This document shows, in pieces, positions 1 through 23,780 of a DNA stretch of 57,500 nucleotides. How positions within the stretch are numbered: the stretch's first letter is position 1; each line of letters starts with the position of its first letter. The notes under the pieces are model-generated. The model saw only the letters and a list, made by a program, of their open reading frames with translations, did not search any database and was not told the origin of the DNA. Origin of the DNA: Theodoxus fluviatilis (taxonomy: Eukaryota > Mollusca > Gastropoda > Cycloneritida > Neritidae); assembly GCA_034096865.1 (NCBI GenBank), contig JAWQFJ010000609.1, forward strand, positions 64,766 to 122,265, in the 5' to 3' direction. The position numbers were made by a program, and so were the translations under genes.

Positions 1-44
<44 letters not shown>
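1..44. repeat. (CT)n microsatellite
   Basis: A nearly pure CT dinucleotide run at the window edge, with one CC interruption. It lies in or beyond the last visible intron of the minus-strand coiled-coil gene. Confidence 0.95.
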
Positions 45-47
<3 letters not shown>

Positions 48-221
48 CATAAACCAGATCAAATTCACCTGAACAAGTCCACACATTTCAGAGAATTAAT
101 GAGATAGCATAATTACCCCTTTTTGGCACTATCCACTAACAAGAGCTAATTCATTCTACTCTTACAATCGCGGCTTTCCATGTACAATTTTTTTTTCCTT
201 TGTTGTTTCTCCCTTGTGTAT

Positions 222-432
222 GCATGCCCATGTATGTGTTTATGTGTGTGTTGTCTGTGTGTGTGTGAGCACAAGTATGTGTGCATTGTATGTGCATGTG
301 TGCATGCATGTGTACATTTGTGCATGGATGCAAGCATGTATGTGCTTGCATGTGCTCTTGCATGGGCTCCTTCTTGTGTCTGCCTTACACACACACACAC
401 ACACACACACAAGCACACATACATACACAAAA
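222..432. repeat. TG/CA-rich imperfect microsatellite
   Basis: An alternating TG-rich stretch passes into a pure CA run near 389-410. Several overlapping low-complexity reading frames rich in Cys, Val, His and Thr cross it on both strands. They follow from the dinucleotide repeat and are not genes. Confidence 0.85.
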
Positions 433-542
433 ACAGCATTCCATAGATTTTACTTGTCCATTGCCAAAGTTTTCAGATGATCATTTCCAAAATAACTGCC
501 AGTGTTCTTTTCTTTTCCCATCTTTTTTCATCATATTTTTAC

Positions 543-593
543 CTGCTCCATGGCAGCCTCCAGTGCTCTCTTCTCAGCAATGACCTGTTCCAT
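543..593 (-). CDS. Coiled-coil gene, exon 4
   Basis: The 17 codons begin MEQVIAEKRALEAAMEQ, after a TTACAG acceptor and before a GTAAAA donor. They resemble the preceding exon. No further exon is visible between 1 and 540, so the gene continues off the left edge. Confidence 0.55.
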
Positions 594-3500
594 CTGTAAT
601 ACATTATTTATAACTTATCATCATTTTTTTACATAAAAAAAGGTTTTGCCAATGTAACTGACACTTTCTATAGCAACAAAGAAAATGTATAAAGATCATG
701 GGAGTGAACTCTGTCATTTCATCCACTTCATTCAAATTTCACTAATATCACATTCCTTGATAATCATTCTTAAGTACATCTTACCCTCATAGTCCAGACA
801 GTGGTTGTCTCCCATGCACAAGCATAGTAACAGAAAAAACACTTTTGTAAGCAAATGAATTTGTCTTCTTAAAAACGGGTGATTTTGCACGAGACAAGAC
901 ACCAACTTGTCAGCGCCTTGTGGGTGATGACATGGCATCAAACTTCAGTTTTGCATGGGAGACCTACAGACGTGCATTCAACAGTTGTGAAAAACATCTG
1001 TCTGACATTTTGGAAAAGCAATAGAAGAGAAATGGATGTGACAGCAGTATGGCATGCAAGACGAGCATTTCCTACAAAAGTGGAGGGGAAATGACAGATG
1101 TAGACAGGTGAGACTGTTGGCATTCAGTGGTTCAGGTGGCAAGAAATTACTCAAAAAGAAAAATGTGTCTGGTTTGTATCCTCTTCAATGCATAATTTTC
1201 CCCTCCAGATCTACCCCTACTTTCACTCTTCACATTTGAACTTCCCTGTTGTAAAAAGTTCCAAACCAAACCAAACCAAACCACTCCAAACCAAAATCCA
1301 AAACAAAACAAAACAAAACAAAAACAAAACAAAACAAAACAAAACAAAACAAAACAAAACAAAACAAAACAAAACAAAAACAAAACAGAAAGCCTTCCCT
1401 TGTCTTTTTGCCCTCACCTGTTCTAGCATTTCTGCCTCTAAACTCGCCTTCATGTTTTTCTCTGCAGCCATTTGTTCCATCTGTAATGAGAATGAATGAA
1501 TGAATGAATGGCTGAGTGAATGGATGAATGAATGAATGGAATGAATGGATGGATGAATGAATGAATGAATGAATGAATGAATGAATGAATGAATGAATGA
1601 ATGAATGAATGAATGAATGAATGAATGAATGAATGAATGAATGAGTGAGTGAATGAATGAATGAATAGCAAAATAACAAGCAAAGCCAACAAAAAAGCCA
1701 AAATAAGTTGATTACTACAATAGAAACAAAATTGGATTGCACAAAGAAATGTTCACACAACACAAATGACACAAATGTACTGAAAGGGAACTCAAATACA
1801 TGAATGCCTTGTGCAAAAGGCATAAGAATAAAAAGCCGCAAACAAGGACCAATGCTGCACAAGCCATGACAAAGTCCAGCCTGCGAAGAGGAGGACGTAC
1901 GGACTTGCCTCCATCCTGTGTTTTTCTGCCATCATTGTGTTCATCTCGTCTGCCCTCCTCATGTATTCCTGCTGAATTTCCTCAATCCTCCTCTGGCTCT
2001 TCTCTGCAAAGGAGTGGATGTCTGCACACTTTGACTGCTGTTCCTGGAAAAAGAAAAGAACAAGAAGGGCAAAGTCCATACGACTCACATGCTTGACCTT
2101 GACCTTTACATGACCTTGACCTTCGGATGACCTTCAAGGTCAAGGTCAAACTAATACACATAGCAATGACATCATACACTAAGAAATGCTTTACACATTT
2201 TTCCTACCAAAATACATGTGGCCTTGACCCAAGGTCAAGGTCATCCAAGGTCATGCAACACAAAGCTGTTAATTCAAGACATAGGAAGCACAATGGGGCT
2301 TATTGGCACTTTCTACCATGAGATATGGTCACTTTTAGTGGTTCACTACCCCATTTTGGTCACATTTCATAAGGGTCAAAGTGACCTTGACCTTGATGAC
2401 ATGTGACCAAATGTGTCTCATGATAAAAGTATAACATGTGCCCCACATAATTATTAAGTTTGAAACAGTTATCTTCCATAGTTCAGGGTCAAGGTCACTT
2501 CAAAATATGTATACAATCCAACTTTGAAGAGCTCCTGTGACCTTGACCTTGAAGCAAGGTCAACCAAACTGGTATCAAAAGATAGGGCTTACTTTGCCCT
2601 ATATATTATATATAGGTGAGGTATCCAATCTCAAAAACTTCAGAGAAAATTGGGAAAATGTGAAAAATGGCTGTTTTTTAGACAACATTTATGGCCCCTG
2701 CGACCTTGACCTTGAAGCAAGGTCAAGTCACTATGTATGTTTTTTGAGGCCTTGTCATCATACACCATCATGCCAAATTGGGTGTTGATAGACTAAATAG
2801 TCTTTGAGAAAATTCCAACGTTAAAGTTTTAAACGGCCGCCCGGACGCCCGGACGGACGAAATGGTGAGTACATAGACTCACTTTTGCTTCACATGTGAG
2901 TCAAAAAACCCAGAGTAAAATTTTTGGGAAATATCCTGGAGTGAAACAAATCTATGTGAGACTCCAGGCTGTTATATTGGTAATCACAGCAATTATTCAA
3001 CAAAACCCACCTTATCTTTAAATGCAAGAGGCATTTAGAATTGGGGGGGGGGGGGGGACTTTCACTCCTGGACTATACTAGAGTGGCAGCAGAATTACGT
3101 GGCAAGTGATAGTCACAGCCAAATATCTCTCCACAGAAGCCTGAACATTAGTCAGGCATGTTAACCAATGGAACACGCTCGTGATGACGATGGCAATGAC
3201 AGCAGTGATGATGTGTACTTCAAACCAGATGCAGTGGAATTTTCTTCAGGGATGTTACCCCTGGTCACCACCAAGTAGCATCCAGTATAACGAGAATGTA
3301 CAGCAAAAAGGCCATGACAAGACTTGAACCTGGGACTTCAGGATGACAGTCCTGAATGCTACCTGCCCAGCCAAGCTGCTCTCTGCTTCAAAGTCAAACA
3401 GCAAGCCATGAGGAATCTTGGCACAAAGAGCTTTAGAGTACATGGAACATAGCTCTGGAAAAAACTTCTCCTGGGACTGAAGCCCTATTTCTCTTAAATT

Positions 3501-5323
3501 TTACAAGTCGAGTCTGCAGACAGATTTTCAAAAAACTGCCTTTGCTGAGCTTCAGTTAGTTTCAAGCTTATGCACATATGAGGTAAAGGTTGAACAGGCA
3601 TTATTCTTATAATACCCATTATTTGAACCTCCCTCCCTCCCCCCAAAACAAAAAAAGATGGGAAAAAGAGAAAAATGGGTCAGTAGAGTGGCCTGAACTT
3701 TTTCTTCTTCTTTTTAATAGAAATGGTCAAACTGTTGAAGCCAATATGGCATGACAGAAATATCACTCTCGCGTCGAAGATCAGGCTCATGCGCACGCTG
3801 GCCATCTCCGTATTCTTGTCTGCATGCGAGTCCTGGACACTCACATCGGAACTACAGAGTCGGATACAAGCCCTGGAAATGAGATGCTACCGCAAGATTT
3901 TGAACATCTCATATAAAGACCATGTCACGAATGAGGAAGTCAGCAACAGGATCAGGAGAGCAATTGGGCAGTACGAAGACCTGCTCTCTATCGTGAAAAG
4001 CAGAAAGCTGAAGTGGTATGGTCACGTGTCAAGAGGCAGTGGGCTGGCCAAGATCATCCTGCAAGGTACTATACCAGGAGGGAGAAGGAGAGGCAGGCAG
4101 AGGAAGAGGTGGGAAGACAACATCAAAGAGTGGACAGGCTTGACCTTTGCTGACTCACAGCGAACCACAGAGGATAGAGATCGATGGAGGAAGATTGTCC
4201 GAAAGTCATCAGTGGTGCCTCAACAACCCATCTCAGGATTAAGAGACTGAACTGAACTGAACTGGTCAAACTGAACACAAATCAAGTATCCCTTTTGCTG
4301 AGAACTGTTTTTAAAATGTAAATAGTGGATTCCCTGAACGTTCATAAGGCAGGGAAGATGGGACAGCATACAGCTAGTTTTTTACCCCCCCCTGCAGAAA
4401 AAATAGGGTCGATCCGGTTACCACAACCAAATTTTTCCCCCTTATACATATTGACTGAACTGTTTAATTGTACAAGGACAGGCATCAGACTTTGGTGCCA
4501 CTGATCTTTCCAGTGAGTTGTGTTTTGTCAAGTGTAATGTGGTCTGAGTCTCAGACACGGGTGATAAGTGGATTTATAAAACCTCATTTTCATCTTAGCC
4601 TTTTGCTTGCACATGCAAATTGTGTGTGGAACTCAGAAGCTGCATAACCTAGATTGCACACTGCACAACTGAATTGATATATTCAATGATGTAAATTATG
4701 CTCTCATGATAATTGTGTGTGTTTTGAGTGACACAGAATATACATTCAGTAATATATCATACAGAAAACACTTGTAAATTTGAATCGTGTGTGTATTTCT
4801 TCTCACCTCAATTTCGGTTCAGTAAAGTATAGGGTCGCTCTGTGAACTTCCTGATTTTATATCAACAAGGACCACGCCATCAATTGTGCAATTGACGCTG
4901 TATGAGATATTGAACCTGCATTGCAATATGTTACACTTTTTATAGTCGGTACAGGGCAAAAAAGTGTCCTCTGTCTTGTTGATGCCCACAAAACAATTTG
5001 AACCTGGGCAGATTTAGAGTTACTTTGATTATCACAATCAGACAATGTCTGGATTTTCCTGTCATCATTTACTGATATTAATCACAGCTAGATCTATTAT
5101 CCAGTATATGCACTGCGACAAAATGGAATATTAAAATTAAGCAGGAAGAACAGGTACTTACTTCGAGCTCCGAAACTTTTTGCTTCAGCTCTTTGTTTTC
5201 CTTCGCCATCTCTTGAAGAAACGAAAGAGTCTGAATGTGTTTATTTGTCAATCGTTCATTCTGATCCGATGAGTGATCGCACAGTAATTCGCGCGGAACC
5301 CTGCCTTTGTATAAGTTCTCCAT
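543..5323 (-). CDS. Unidentified coiled-coil protein gene (5' part, four exons, continues beyond left edge)
   Basis: Four minus-strand exons, 5162-5323, 1909-2043, 1418-1480 and 543-593, join in phase 0 throughout and give 137 residues before the window ends. The start is the ATG at 5321-5323, followed by MENLYKGRVPRELL. The rest is highly charged and heptad-like, rich in Glu, Lys, Gln, Met and Ala, as in a long coiled coil. Exons 3 and 4 encode related segments beginning MEQ.xAEK, which suggests exon duplication. Each exon is a multiple of three bases. The gene is divergent from PSMD7 with about 400 bp between the start codons. I do not recognise the family. Ciliary and centrosomal coiled-coil proteins look like this, but nothing here is diagnostic. 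The LINE fragment and TGACCTT element in its introns are insertions. Confidence 0.6.
1275..1388. repeat. (CAAAA)n microsatellite
   Basis: About twenty near-perfect CAAAA units lie in the intron next to exon 3 of the coiled-coil gene. The Phe/Cys-rich minus-strand frames across it are low-complexity artefacts. Confidence 0.95.
1418..1480 (-). CDS. Coiled-coil gene, exon 3
   Basis: The 21 codons (MEQMAAEKNMKASLEAEMLEQ split at each end by splice sites) lie between a TTACAG acceptor and a GTGAGG donor. The acceptor's pyrimidine tract is supplied by the (GAAT)n microsatellite, and a (CAAAA)n array begins about 30 bp past the donor. Confidence 0.6.
1491..1668. repeat. (GAAT)n microsatellite
   Basis: About forty GAAT units with GAGT and GGAT interruptions. 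Read on the minus strand it forms (ATTC)n immediately upstream of the exon 3 acceptor. Confidence 0.95.
1909..2043 (-). CDS. Coiled-coil gene, exon 2 (GC donor)
   Basis: The 45 codons follow a pyrimidine-rich acceptor (CAG ending at 2044) and begin EQQSKCADIH. The only donor that keeps phase 0 into exon 3 is GCAAGT at 1903-1908, a GC-AG intron with otherwise perfect consensus. A GTACGT eight bases further on would change the phase. A TGACCTT element starts only about 16 bp upstream of the acceptor. Confidence 0.6.
2061..2908 (-). mobile_element. TGACCTT-rich non-autonomous element, copy A
   Basis: An almost complete member of the dispersed family described in the findings. On the minus strand it begins TTTTTGACTCACATG and ends GGGCTTTGxCCTTCTTG, with many GACCTTGACCTT runs between. 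It lies in intron 1 of the coiled-coil gene, only 16 bp from the exon 2 acceptor. It carries no coding sequence. Confidence 0.8.
3043..3057. repeat. Poly-G tract
   Basis: An uninterrupted G homopolymer of about 15 bases in an otherwise unremarkable intronic stretch (2909-3315) that holds nothing else I can name. Confidence 0.9.
3318..3381 (-). repeat. tRNA-like SINE head (probable)
   Basis: On the minus strand the segment has a D-arm-like start (TGGCTGGGCAGGTAGC), an anticodon-arm-like imperfect hairpin, and a B-box-like GGTTCAAGTC in the expected order and spacing. It lacks a clean acceptor stem, so a tRNA-derived SINE head is more likely than a functional tRNA. Confidence 0.4.
3716..4265 (+). 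pseudogene. 5'-truncated LINE reverse transcriptase, C-terminal end
   Basis: The 175-residue frame at 3723-4250 has the C-terminal signature common in animal non-LTR retrotransposon proteins: a leucine-rich segment with ACESWTL, then KILNISYKDHVTNEEV, KLKWYGHVSR and GRQRKRWEDNIKEW. It stops at TGA and is followed by a short (TGAAC)n tail, typical of a LINE 3' end. Everything upstream, including the catalytic reverse transcriptase core, is missing, so this is a dead 5'-truncated insertion, antisense in an intron of the coiled-coil gene. The clade is uncertain. Confidence 0.75.
5162..5323 (-). CDS. Coiled-coil gene, first coding exon
   Basis: The 54 codons run from ATG to a consensus GTAAGT donor at 5156-5161 and end in phase 0. 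The last 20 residues (QEMAKENKELKQKVSELE region) start the coiled coil. The ATG has no competing upstream in-frame start in the promoter interval. Confidence 0.65.
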
Positions 5324-5725
5324 CTTGGCGTTTGATACAACTTGAACTATTCCGGTTAGATTGAAACTCTTAAAAAACCTAACGAGAGCACTTAAGCATA
5401 AACGACGCTTTTATCGGCAGCACGCGCATTTTCGCATCTTGAATTGTTGACATCGAGGAAACACCATTTTGTCGGGTCCGAACGCGTGCCTGACTACGAC
5501 CGCTTACAACATGTACTTTTCCATGTGAAAATAAAGGGAAGGGGGAGGAATTGTGACTCACATTTTTTTCGAGTGCACATATATAATAAATTGGTTGAAA
5601 TGCATACTTGAGGAAACAATGTGTATTGGTATATTTGTTATGATTTAAGGAGCTTTTGCCGCAAACGGATATCCGTTAGCAGCCATCTTGTCACGAAAAA
5701 CTGTAAAATCATTCGATCTACAATC
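5324..5725. promoter_or_regulatory. Shared divergent promoter of the coiled-coil gene and PSMD7
   Basis: The 402 bp between the two opposing start codons must hold both 5'UTRs and promoters. There is no obvious TATA box or repeat insertion and it is locally CpG-containing (GCACGCGCA near 5421), as for a housekeeping bidirectional promoter. Transcription starts cannot be read from the sequence. Confidence 0.5.
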
Positions 5726-18671
<12,946 letters not shown>

Positions 18672-19400
18672 GGTGGGCCTCACTCAGCATCTCACTGCGG
18701 CATTTGACGTCATCAACACGGGTGTGTCTGCTCATCATCGGTCATTCTGGTGGGAGTGAAAGCATGGCAGGATGGATTTCAAGCTATCCGGGAGTCATGG
18801 AGCCATTTTGAGTCGTTCTGGGATTTTCGATTTGGTCCAACCCACCTCCCGTGCATGATCTTTTGTATTTGTTTTGGGTTGTGACCTTCTCTGAATCCCA
18901 AAGATTTTGTTCAGACGACAACAACTAACTGGGCAGCAATGCAGAACGTATGATATGAGTTAGGTTCAACACTGCATTCAACACCTGAGCAAGTCCAAAG
19001 AATCTTCAAGGAGAATGATGGAATACTCTTGAGCAACAAAAGGGCTCTCTCCCTGCCTAAGGACATCAGTCAGCAAAACTCCACAGTTTACTTAAATCAA
19101 TTTGCCGCTCCGGACATGAAAATCTTGAACATATCTGCCTTCATGTGTTGTTTTGGAGAATCTGAGGATGAATGCACAGACCTGCTCCAAGAAGACAAGA
19201 GATCAGCTCTGAATGGTCTGAAGGAAGAGTTGTGATAGTTCATGTGACAGTCTCTGATATGCTTGGGCAAGCTTTTTCTGTCTTATCGGCCTCATCGCAG
19301 AGGTGTGCCCCTTCATTAATTTTTTTCCTATTGTATGAATGTTTATCATTTTTTTTCAAAAAAGCAAATGCAAAATTTGAATTAAAATGGTCTATGAACA
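18672..19400 (+). other. PSMD7: Probable PSMD7 3'UTR
   Basis: Unique, unrepetitive sequence after the stop codon. An ATTAAA at about 19381-19386 is the first plausible polyadenylation signal I noticed. The real end is unknown. Short frames here do not look coding. Confidence 0.35.
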
Positions 19401-19830
19401 TGTTGATTGTTTTGGTTGTTTGTTTTTGAGCTCGGAGGCAACGTGGCGGTTCCCTGATGTGCGAGAAATGCTGATTGAAATACTGGGAATATGGAGCATT
19501 TGTGTTGTGTCAACTCATCAAAACATGAGTAAGCCGTAGAACTAGAATGTGTAGCCATCTCTGAATCAACGGAATCATCTAAAATCTATTTAGAACTGTT
19601 TGCAGACACAAACAGCTTTTGGATGTGTGGCTATGCATGAGGAACAAGGCTAAAGTCTGCAAAACAATTTTTGAGCATTAGCGCCATGCTGTGTAACGGT
19701 TTTCCTGAACTTGACTGTCATCTAGTTCAGATTTCCTATGAGCATGCTCCCCACCCCCCTGCAATGTATGTGAATGAATAGATGTTGTGGTTGAGGTATC
19801 TCATTTATTCATTTTCCCAACTTGAGCCTC
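19400..19830. other. Intergenic sequence, nothing recognised
   Basis: Moderately AT-rich unique sequence without repeats, RNA genes or convincing frames. Confidence 0.5.
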
Positions 19831-20040
19831 TTTTTCTCATGCATACACCCATGTGGGGAGGGGTAAGAATTGATGCACTGTATCTCCCTATGCCATTCAT
19901 AAGAGGCAAATAATTATGTCAATAGGGAAATCATTGCTTGACTTGCTGTTACTCGACCAGTTCTCTTGAGTGTTCGTGATCAATTGCCTTACATAGCAGA
20001 TAAACTAAAGGCTAATAGGCTGTACAACTCCATCATCTTC
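19830..20040 (+). repeat. SINE-like repeat, diverged copy 2
   Basis: Shares the order of motifs with copy 1 (GTGGGG...GGTAAGAATTGA, TCTCCCTATGCC, ATAAGAGGCAAATAA, TTGCCTTACATAGC) at lower identity. Confidence 0.5.
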
Positions 20041-20234
20041 ATCGTCATGCACAGTGGCAATTAGTTCAGAAAGTCCCTGAAACTTTAAGCGTGAGGTTCT
20101 ACATTTTCTTCAATCACTATACTTGTACAGTATACTACAGCTCAACAGTCATAGTGACAAGCAGGAACTGGACCTGTGCATCGCCTGAAGTTGTGCCACT
20201 ACACGAAGACCTTGCACCTCTTGTCTCTAGTGTT

Positions 20235-20428
20235 CCTCTCCCTGTGGGTTAGTGGTAAGAATTGACCCACCGAGTCTCCCTACGCGATTCGTAAGAGGCG
20301 AATAACTAGGGACATTGTGACATGATTCACGTTTGCTCTAAACTGTTCAAGTAATTTTCCTGCTTAATGGCCTTATATAGCCTACAAAGGCTGATAGGCC
20401 GTAAAACACCATCCATCCATCCATCTCA
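20235..20428 (+). repeat. SINE-like repeat, copy 3
   Basis: Well-preserved copy: CTCCCTGTGGGTTAGTGG, GACCCACCGAGTCTCCCTAC, GGCCTTATATAGCC, then GTAAAACACC with a (CATC)n tail. Confidence 0.6.
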
Positions 20429-20849
20429 AGTGTTCCACCCTGACAGAATGGAGATGCAAGTGGAAAGGGTCCAAAATCTGGAATTGGAAATTGTTTGTCA
20501 GGCACAAGAGGTTAAAACAAGTAGGCCTACTTACAGGGTAGACGGGTGACCATAATGGACAATGCAATTCCACCTCGAGTCTGGCGTGGAAGACCTGTGG
20601 AACCTTCATGCCTTCTGGTCACCTCTGTGTCTGCTGGGATGCCTGGCCTAGCTGGGCTTCTGGAGGTCATCAGCCTTGTGTTCCAGCTAAGGAGTGTATT
20701 GAGCAGCTCTGACCTTGTGTTGTATTCCTCATTGTCTGCTTGCTGATGGAAATGCCTGGCGCTCGAAGAAGGCTCATTCCTGTGATCTCTGTACACTTGC
20801 AGCTTTCATGCCATGGAGTCGTGTGTTCCCTTTGTGATCTTCTGTCTTC

Positions 20850-21473
20850 ATCCAGGTTTGGGATCCTAGTGCTTCATATTCGTTGTAGTCGCAAGTGAAA
20901 TGTGTCGAAAGACAGTTGCTTGCCCCACACCCAAAGCAGAAGAATATTTGCAGAAGGAAAATATTTGGGACAACATAGGTGAAGGTAAAAGTATAGGGGT
21001 CGTTTTCTAACGAACGGGAACATTGTAGAGCAATCAGTCTGTTTACATCAATCAGTCTCTCAACAAACCGTTGCCTGGTCACGTGGTTGAGTTGGGCTAA
21101 ATAAATTTGTCTCGGCTGTGTCACGCGAGTTCAGTCGATTTCCACCTGGAGCTTACTAGATTCTTGAACCTGTGTAAAGGATATATAAGCGCGACAAAGT
21201 AACAGAGAGAGGGACACACGAGAGAGCAGATACAACAGAGTTAAGGTGAAAGCTTCACTAGAGGAAAAACAAGTCCTCCTTTGTAAGGAAAAAGTCCTCT
21301 GCGGCATTGGGCGTAGAGTGAAGTTGTTACGACGATACTGTTTACTTATTGTCACCGCTGTGTATCGACCAGTGCGTGAATTTGAATAAAGTTTATCGAA
21401 AACGACCACCAGCGTTTGTGAACTTCGACTTCCCGGCGCAAGCTAGGAGAACCCCCGTAGGCCTATAACAGGA
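20850..21473 (+). mobile_element. Possible solo LTR (promoter-like segment)
   Basis: A TATA-like GGATATATAAGCGCGAC at about 21179, followed about 200 bp later by GAATAAAGTTTATCG and a terminal CCTATAACA, matches an LTR's U3-R-U5 layout. I could not find a matching TG start with a target duplication, so boundaries and identity are uncertain. No open reading frame of note. Confidence 0.3.
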
Positions 21474-21484
21474 TACTGCAAAGA

Positions 21485-21610
21485 GATCGAGTGCAACAGT
21501 AGCTAATGTAAGGCCATTGATCACGAATATTATCAGAGTTGGCTAGAGTAAGGCCAAGCTATTCACCTTGTATAAAATGCGTAGGGAGACGCAGTGGGTG
21601 TATTCTTACC
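21485..21610 (-). repeat. SINE-like repeat, minus-strand fragment
   Basis: Contains GTAAGGCCATTGATCACG and GCGTAGGGAGACGCAGTGGG, the reverse complement of family motifs seen at 22968 and 53400. Confidence 0.45.
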
Positions 21611-21722
21611 CACCTGTCCCCTGAATTAGTCCTGAGGTGAAAGAAGTGCCCCGAGGTTTCATGGAGCCAGTTCCATCCAGGTCGAAAGAGAATGGAAGCT
21701 GCCATTGAGGCTCATCACGATG

Positions 21723-22136
21723 CATTCTGTGAACCCGAGTCAGTAGTGACTCTGGCACAGTTTGCAATAAATGTGTAATAGACTTGACCCTTCGTATTAC
21801 AGCATTGCGCCAAAAGTAGTTCTTTTTTATACTATTGTTTTCTCCACTTTTTACAGAAATCATTCAGATGTCAAAACTTGTTTCCATTTCAACACAAACA
21901 TTTTCTTTTATCGAATAAATGCTTGTTTATTGCCTCAACAAGAGTAAGTTAAGAGTTTTGTGCGAACAAGTCTTAGAACTACTTTACCGGCGTATGTCAG
22001 GGAGCAGATCGGCTATCCCACAAACCTCTCGTGTGACCTCCATCTGCACATATCGGACGAAAACCTTCCATCACGTGATGTCAACTGGGCTAGAGATACT
22101 TTCGCCGGTAGGCGACGTCTCTAGTGAACTAGAATG
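21723..22136. mobile_element. CATTCT family element, 414-bp simple form, 9-bp target duplication
   Basis: Starts CATTCTGTGAACCCGAGTC and ends GTCTCTAGTGAACTAGAATG. The inverted ends align as CATTCT(A)GT(A/G)AAC. The 9-bp direct repeat ATCACGATG flanks it at 21714-21722 and 22137-22145. Non-coding. The same sequence, enlarged by nested insertions, lies at 26570-33256, and 56- and 68-bp relics at 45931 and 40804. Confidence 0.88.
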
Positions 22137-22486
22137 ATCACGATGGGCACGTCGGCCTTCTCCTTTGATGGGATATAATGATGTGCACGTGCATGTATCA
22201 ACACTCAACAGAGGAAGCAGTTGATCAGGGCTTTTTATTGTGTTCCAGTCGCATGATCATGGGGATGGGTTTCCATGACAGGCGCCTTGGTCAGAACGGT
22301 GTATAAAGACAAGTGCTAACACACAAACATAAAAGGATGAACAGGTAAACGATACTTCGCGCAATGTCATTCATGCTCATTAAGGCTACCTGCGGAGTCC
22401 GCCCATAACACATCAACATTTCCACCAATCTCTTTCAGAGGAAATACTTCGTGCACGGTGTTGCGTCTTGTCTCCTTCGATACGGC

Positions 22487-22970
22487 GGTTCTCCTAGCTT
22501 GCGTCCCCCTAGCTTGCGTCCCCCTAGCTTGCGTCCCCCTAGCTTGCGTCCCCCTATAGCTTGCGTCCCCCTAGCTTGCGTCCCCCTAGCTTGCGTCCCC
22601 CTAGCTTGCGTCCCCCTAGCTTGCGTCCCCCTAGCTTGCGTCCCCCTATAGCCTGTTTCCCCCTAGCTTGCGTCCCCCTAGCTTGCGTCCCCCTAGCTTG
22701 TGTCCCCCTAGCTTGTGTCCCCCTAGCTTGCGTCCCCCTAGCTTGCGTCCCCCTAGCTTGTGTCCCCCTAGCTTGCGTCCCCCTAGCTTGCGTCCCCCTA
22801 GCTTGCGTCCCCCTAGCTTGCGTCCACCTAGCTTGTGTCCCCCTAGCTTGCGTCCCCCTAGCTTGCGTCCCCCTAGCTTGTGTCCCCCTAGCTTGCGTCC
22901 CCCTATAGCTTGTGTCCCCCTAGCTTGCGTCCCCCTAGCTTGTGTCCCCCTATCTTGCGTCCCCCTGTGG
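22487..22970. repeat. 15-bp minisatellite (CTAGCTTGCGTCCCC)n
   Basis: About 32 units. CGTCC/TGTCC variants are frequent, and three units carry an extra TA (CTATAGC), which changes the frame. Three plus frames read as PPSLR- or VPLAC-type repeats over up to 117 codons. They are artefacts. The array directly abuts a SINE-like copy. Confidence 0.95.
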
Positions 22971-23163
22971 CCCTTGTGTGGGTTCCGAGTAAGAATTGAC
23001 CCACCGCGTCTCCCTACGTGATTCGTAAGAGGCGAACAACTAGGGACATCGTGACTTGATTAGCGTTTACTCTAAACAGTTCTAGTGACTATCGTGCTTA
23101 ATGGCCTTAAATAGCCTACAAAGGCTGATTGGCCGTAAAACACTATCCATCCATCCATCCATC
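22968..23163 (+). repeat. SINE-like repeat, copy 4
   Basis: Contains GACCCACCGCGTCTCCCTAC, TTCGTAAGAGGCGAACAACT and GGCCTTAAATAGCC, ending in (ATCC)n at 23143-23163. Confidence 0.6.
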
Positions 23164-23188
23164 CTAGCATGCGCCAGGAAGTCGAAGT

Positions 23189-23225
23189 AAAAACAAGAAG
23201 GTCAAAGCCCACACGACTCACATGG
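23189..23225 (-). mobile_element. Putative 3' end of the Helentron (matches the 3' end of the TGACCTT family)
   Basis: On the minus strand this reads CATGTGAGTCGTGTGGGC followed by TTTGACCTTCTTGTT, the terminal sequence of every TGACCTT copy. No other part of that family is here. It lies about 225 bp downstream of the endonuclease stop codon and in the same orientation as the Helitron coding region. Confidence 0.5.
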
Positions 23226-23227
23226 TG

Positions 23228-23340
23228 AGATGTTGTGTTGTGAACTACATGTATGTACCAAGGTTGTGTTGTGAAATATGTACAGAGGTTGTGTTGTGAA
23301 CTATGTACAGAGGTTGTGCAACTCAACTCAACTCAACTCA
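23228..23340. repeat. Short tandem repeats (GTTGTGTTGTGAACTA-like, then CAACT)
   Basis: Three to four units of about 28 bp with TGTACAGAGGTTGTGTTG, followed by (CAACT)n, inside the presumed 3' non-coding part of the Helentron. Confidence 0.85.
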
Positions 23341-23448
23341 GCGACAGAGTGGGCAGTAGTGACAAAATACTGAAATGAATGATAGTTTTGTGAACTTACA
23401 ACTCCTTTGTCTCGCATCGGGTAATCTTTTCTGTGTTCAAGGAGACAG

Positions 23449-23780
23449 TCACTGTTTGTTGGCCGGCAGCTTCTTCACAAACACAAATACAGGTTTATGG
23501 TCACTGTACCAACATTCAAGAACACCTGATATCATCTGTTCTTGTGGAATGTTGGTCAGCAGCAGATCCAGGGTGGAAAGATGGTCAGTGGTTGGTCCTT
23601 TGACCACCTGTTGCAAAGTGAACCTGGTGCAAAGGTCTGTCAGAGGCGCTGGTAGTTTCTCAGTCACATCACAGTTCAGATTTCCCCCCACCACAACATA
23701 ATGGTGTGTTGCAAGGACGTTTTCCACAGCGGCACTAAGAGCTGTACACAAGGTGGTGGTGCTGACACGGGGTGGAGAGT
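23449..23780 (-). pseudogene. Helentron endonuclease, C-terminal part
   Basis: In the shifted frame, DSPPRVSTT leads into YVVVGGNLNCD (in place of the usual GDFN motif) and CWYSDHKPVFV (SDH motif). It ends KKLPANKQ and TGA at 23449-23451, probably the native C-terminus. Endonuclease fusion distinguishes Helentrons from plant-type Helitrons. Confidence 0.85.

Noticed and set aside
20850..21473. LTR-like segment as part of the Gypsy element at 26370
   Set aside because: Its sequence does not match the 187-bp LTR. If it is an LTR, it belongs to another family.
22451..23021. Pro/Leu/Ser/Cys-rich plus-strand frames over the 15-bp array
   Set aside because: Low-complexity translation of a minisatellite whose unit is a multiple of three. 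TA insertions move the frame.
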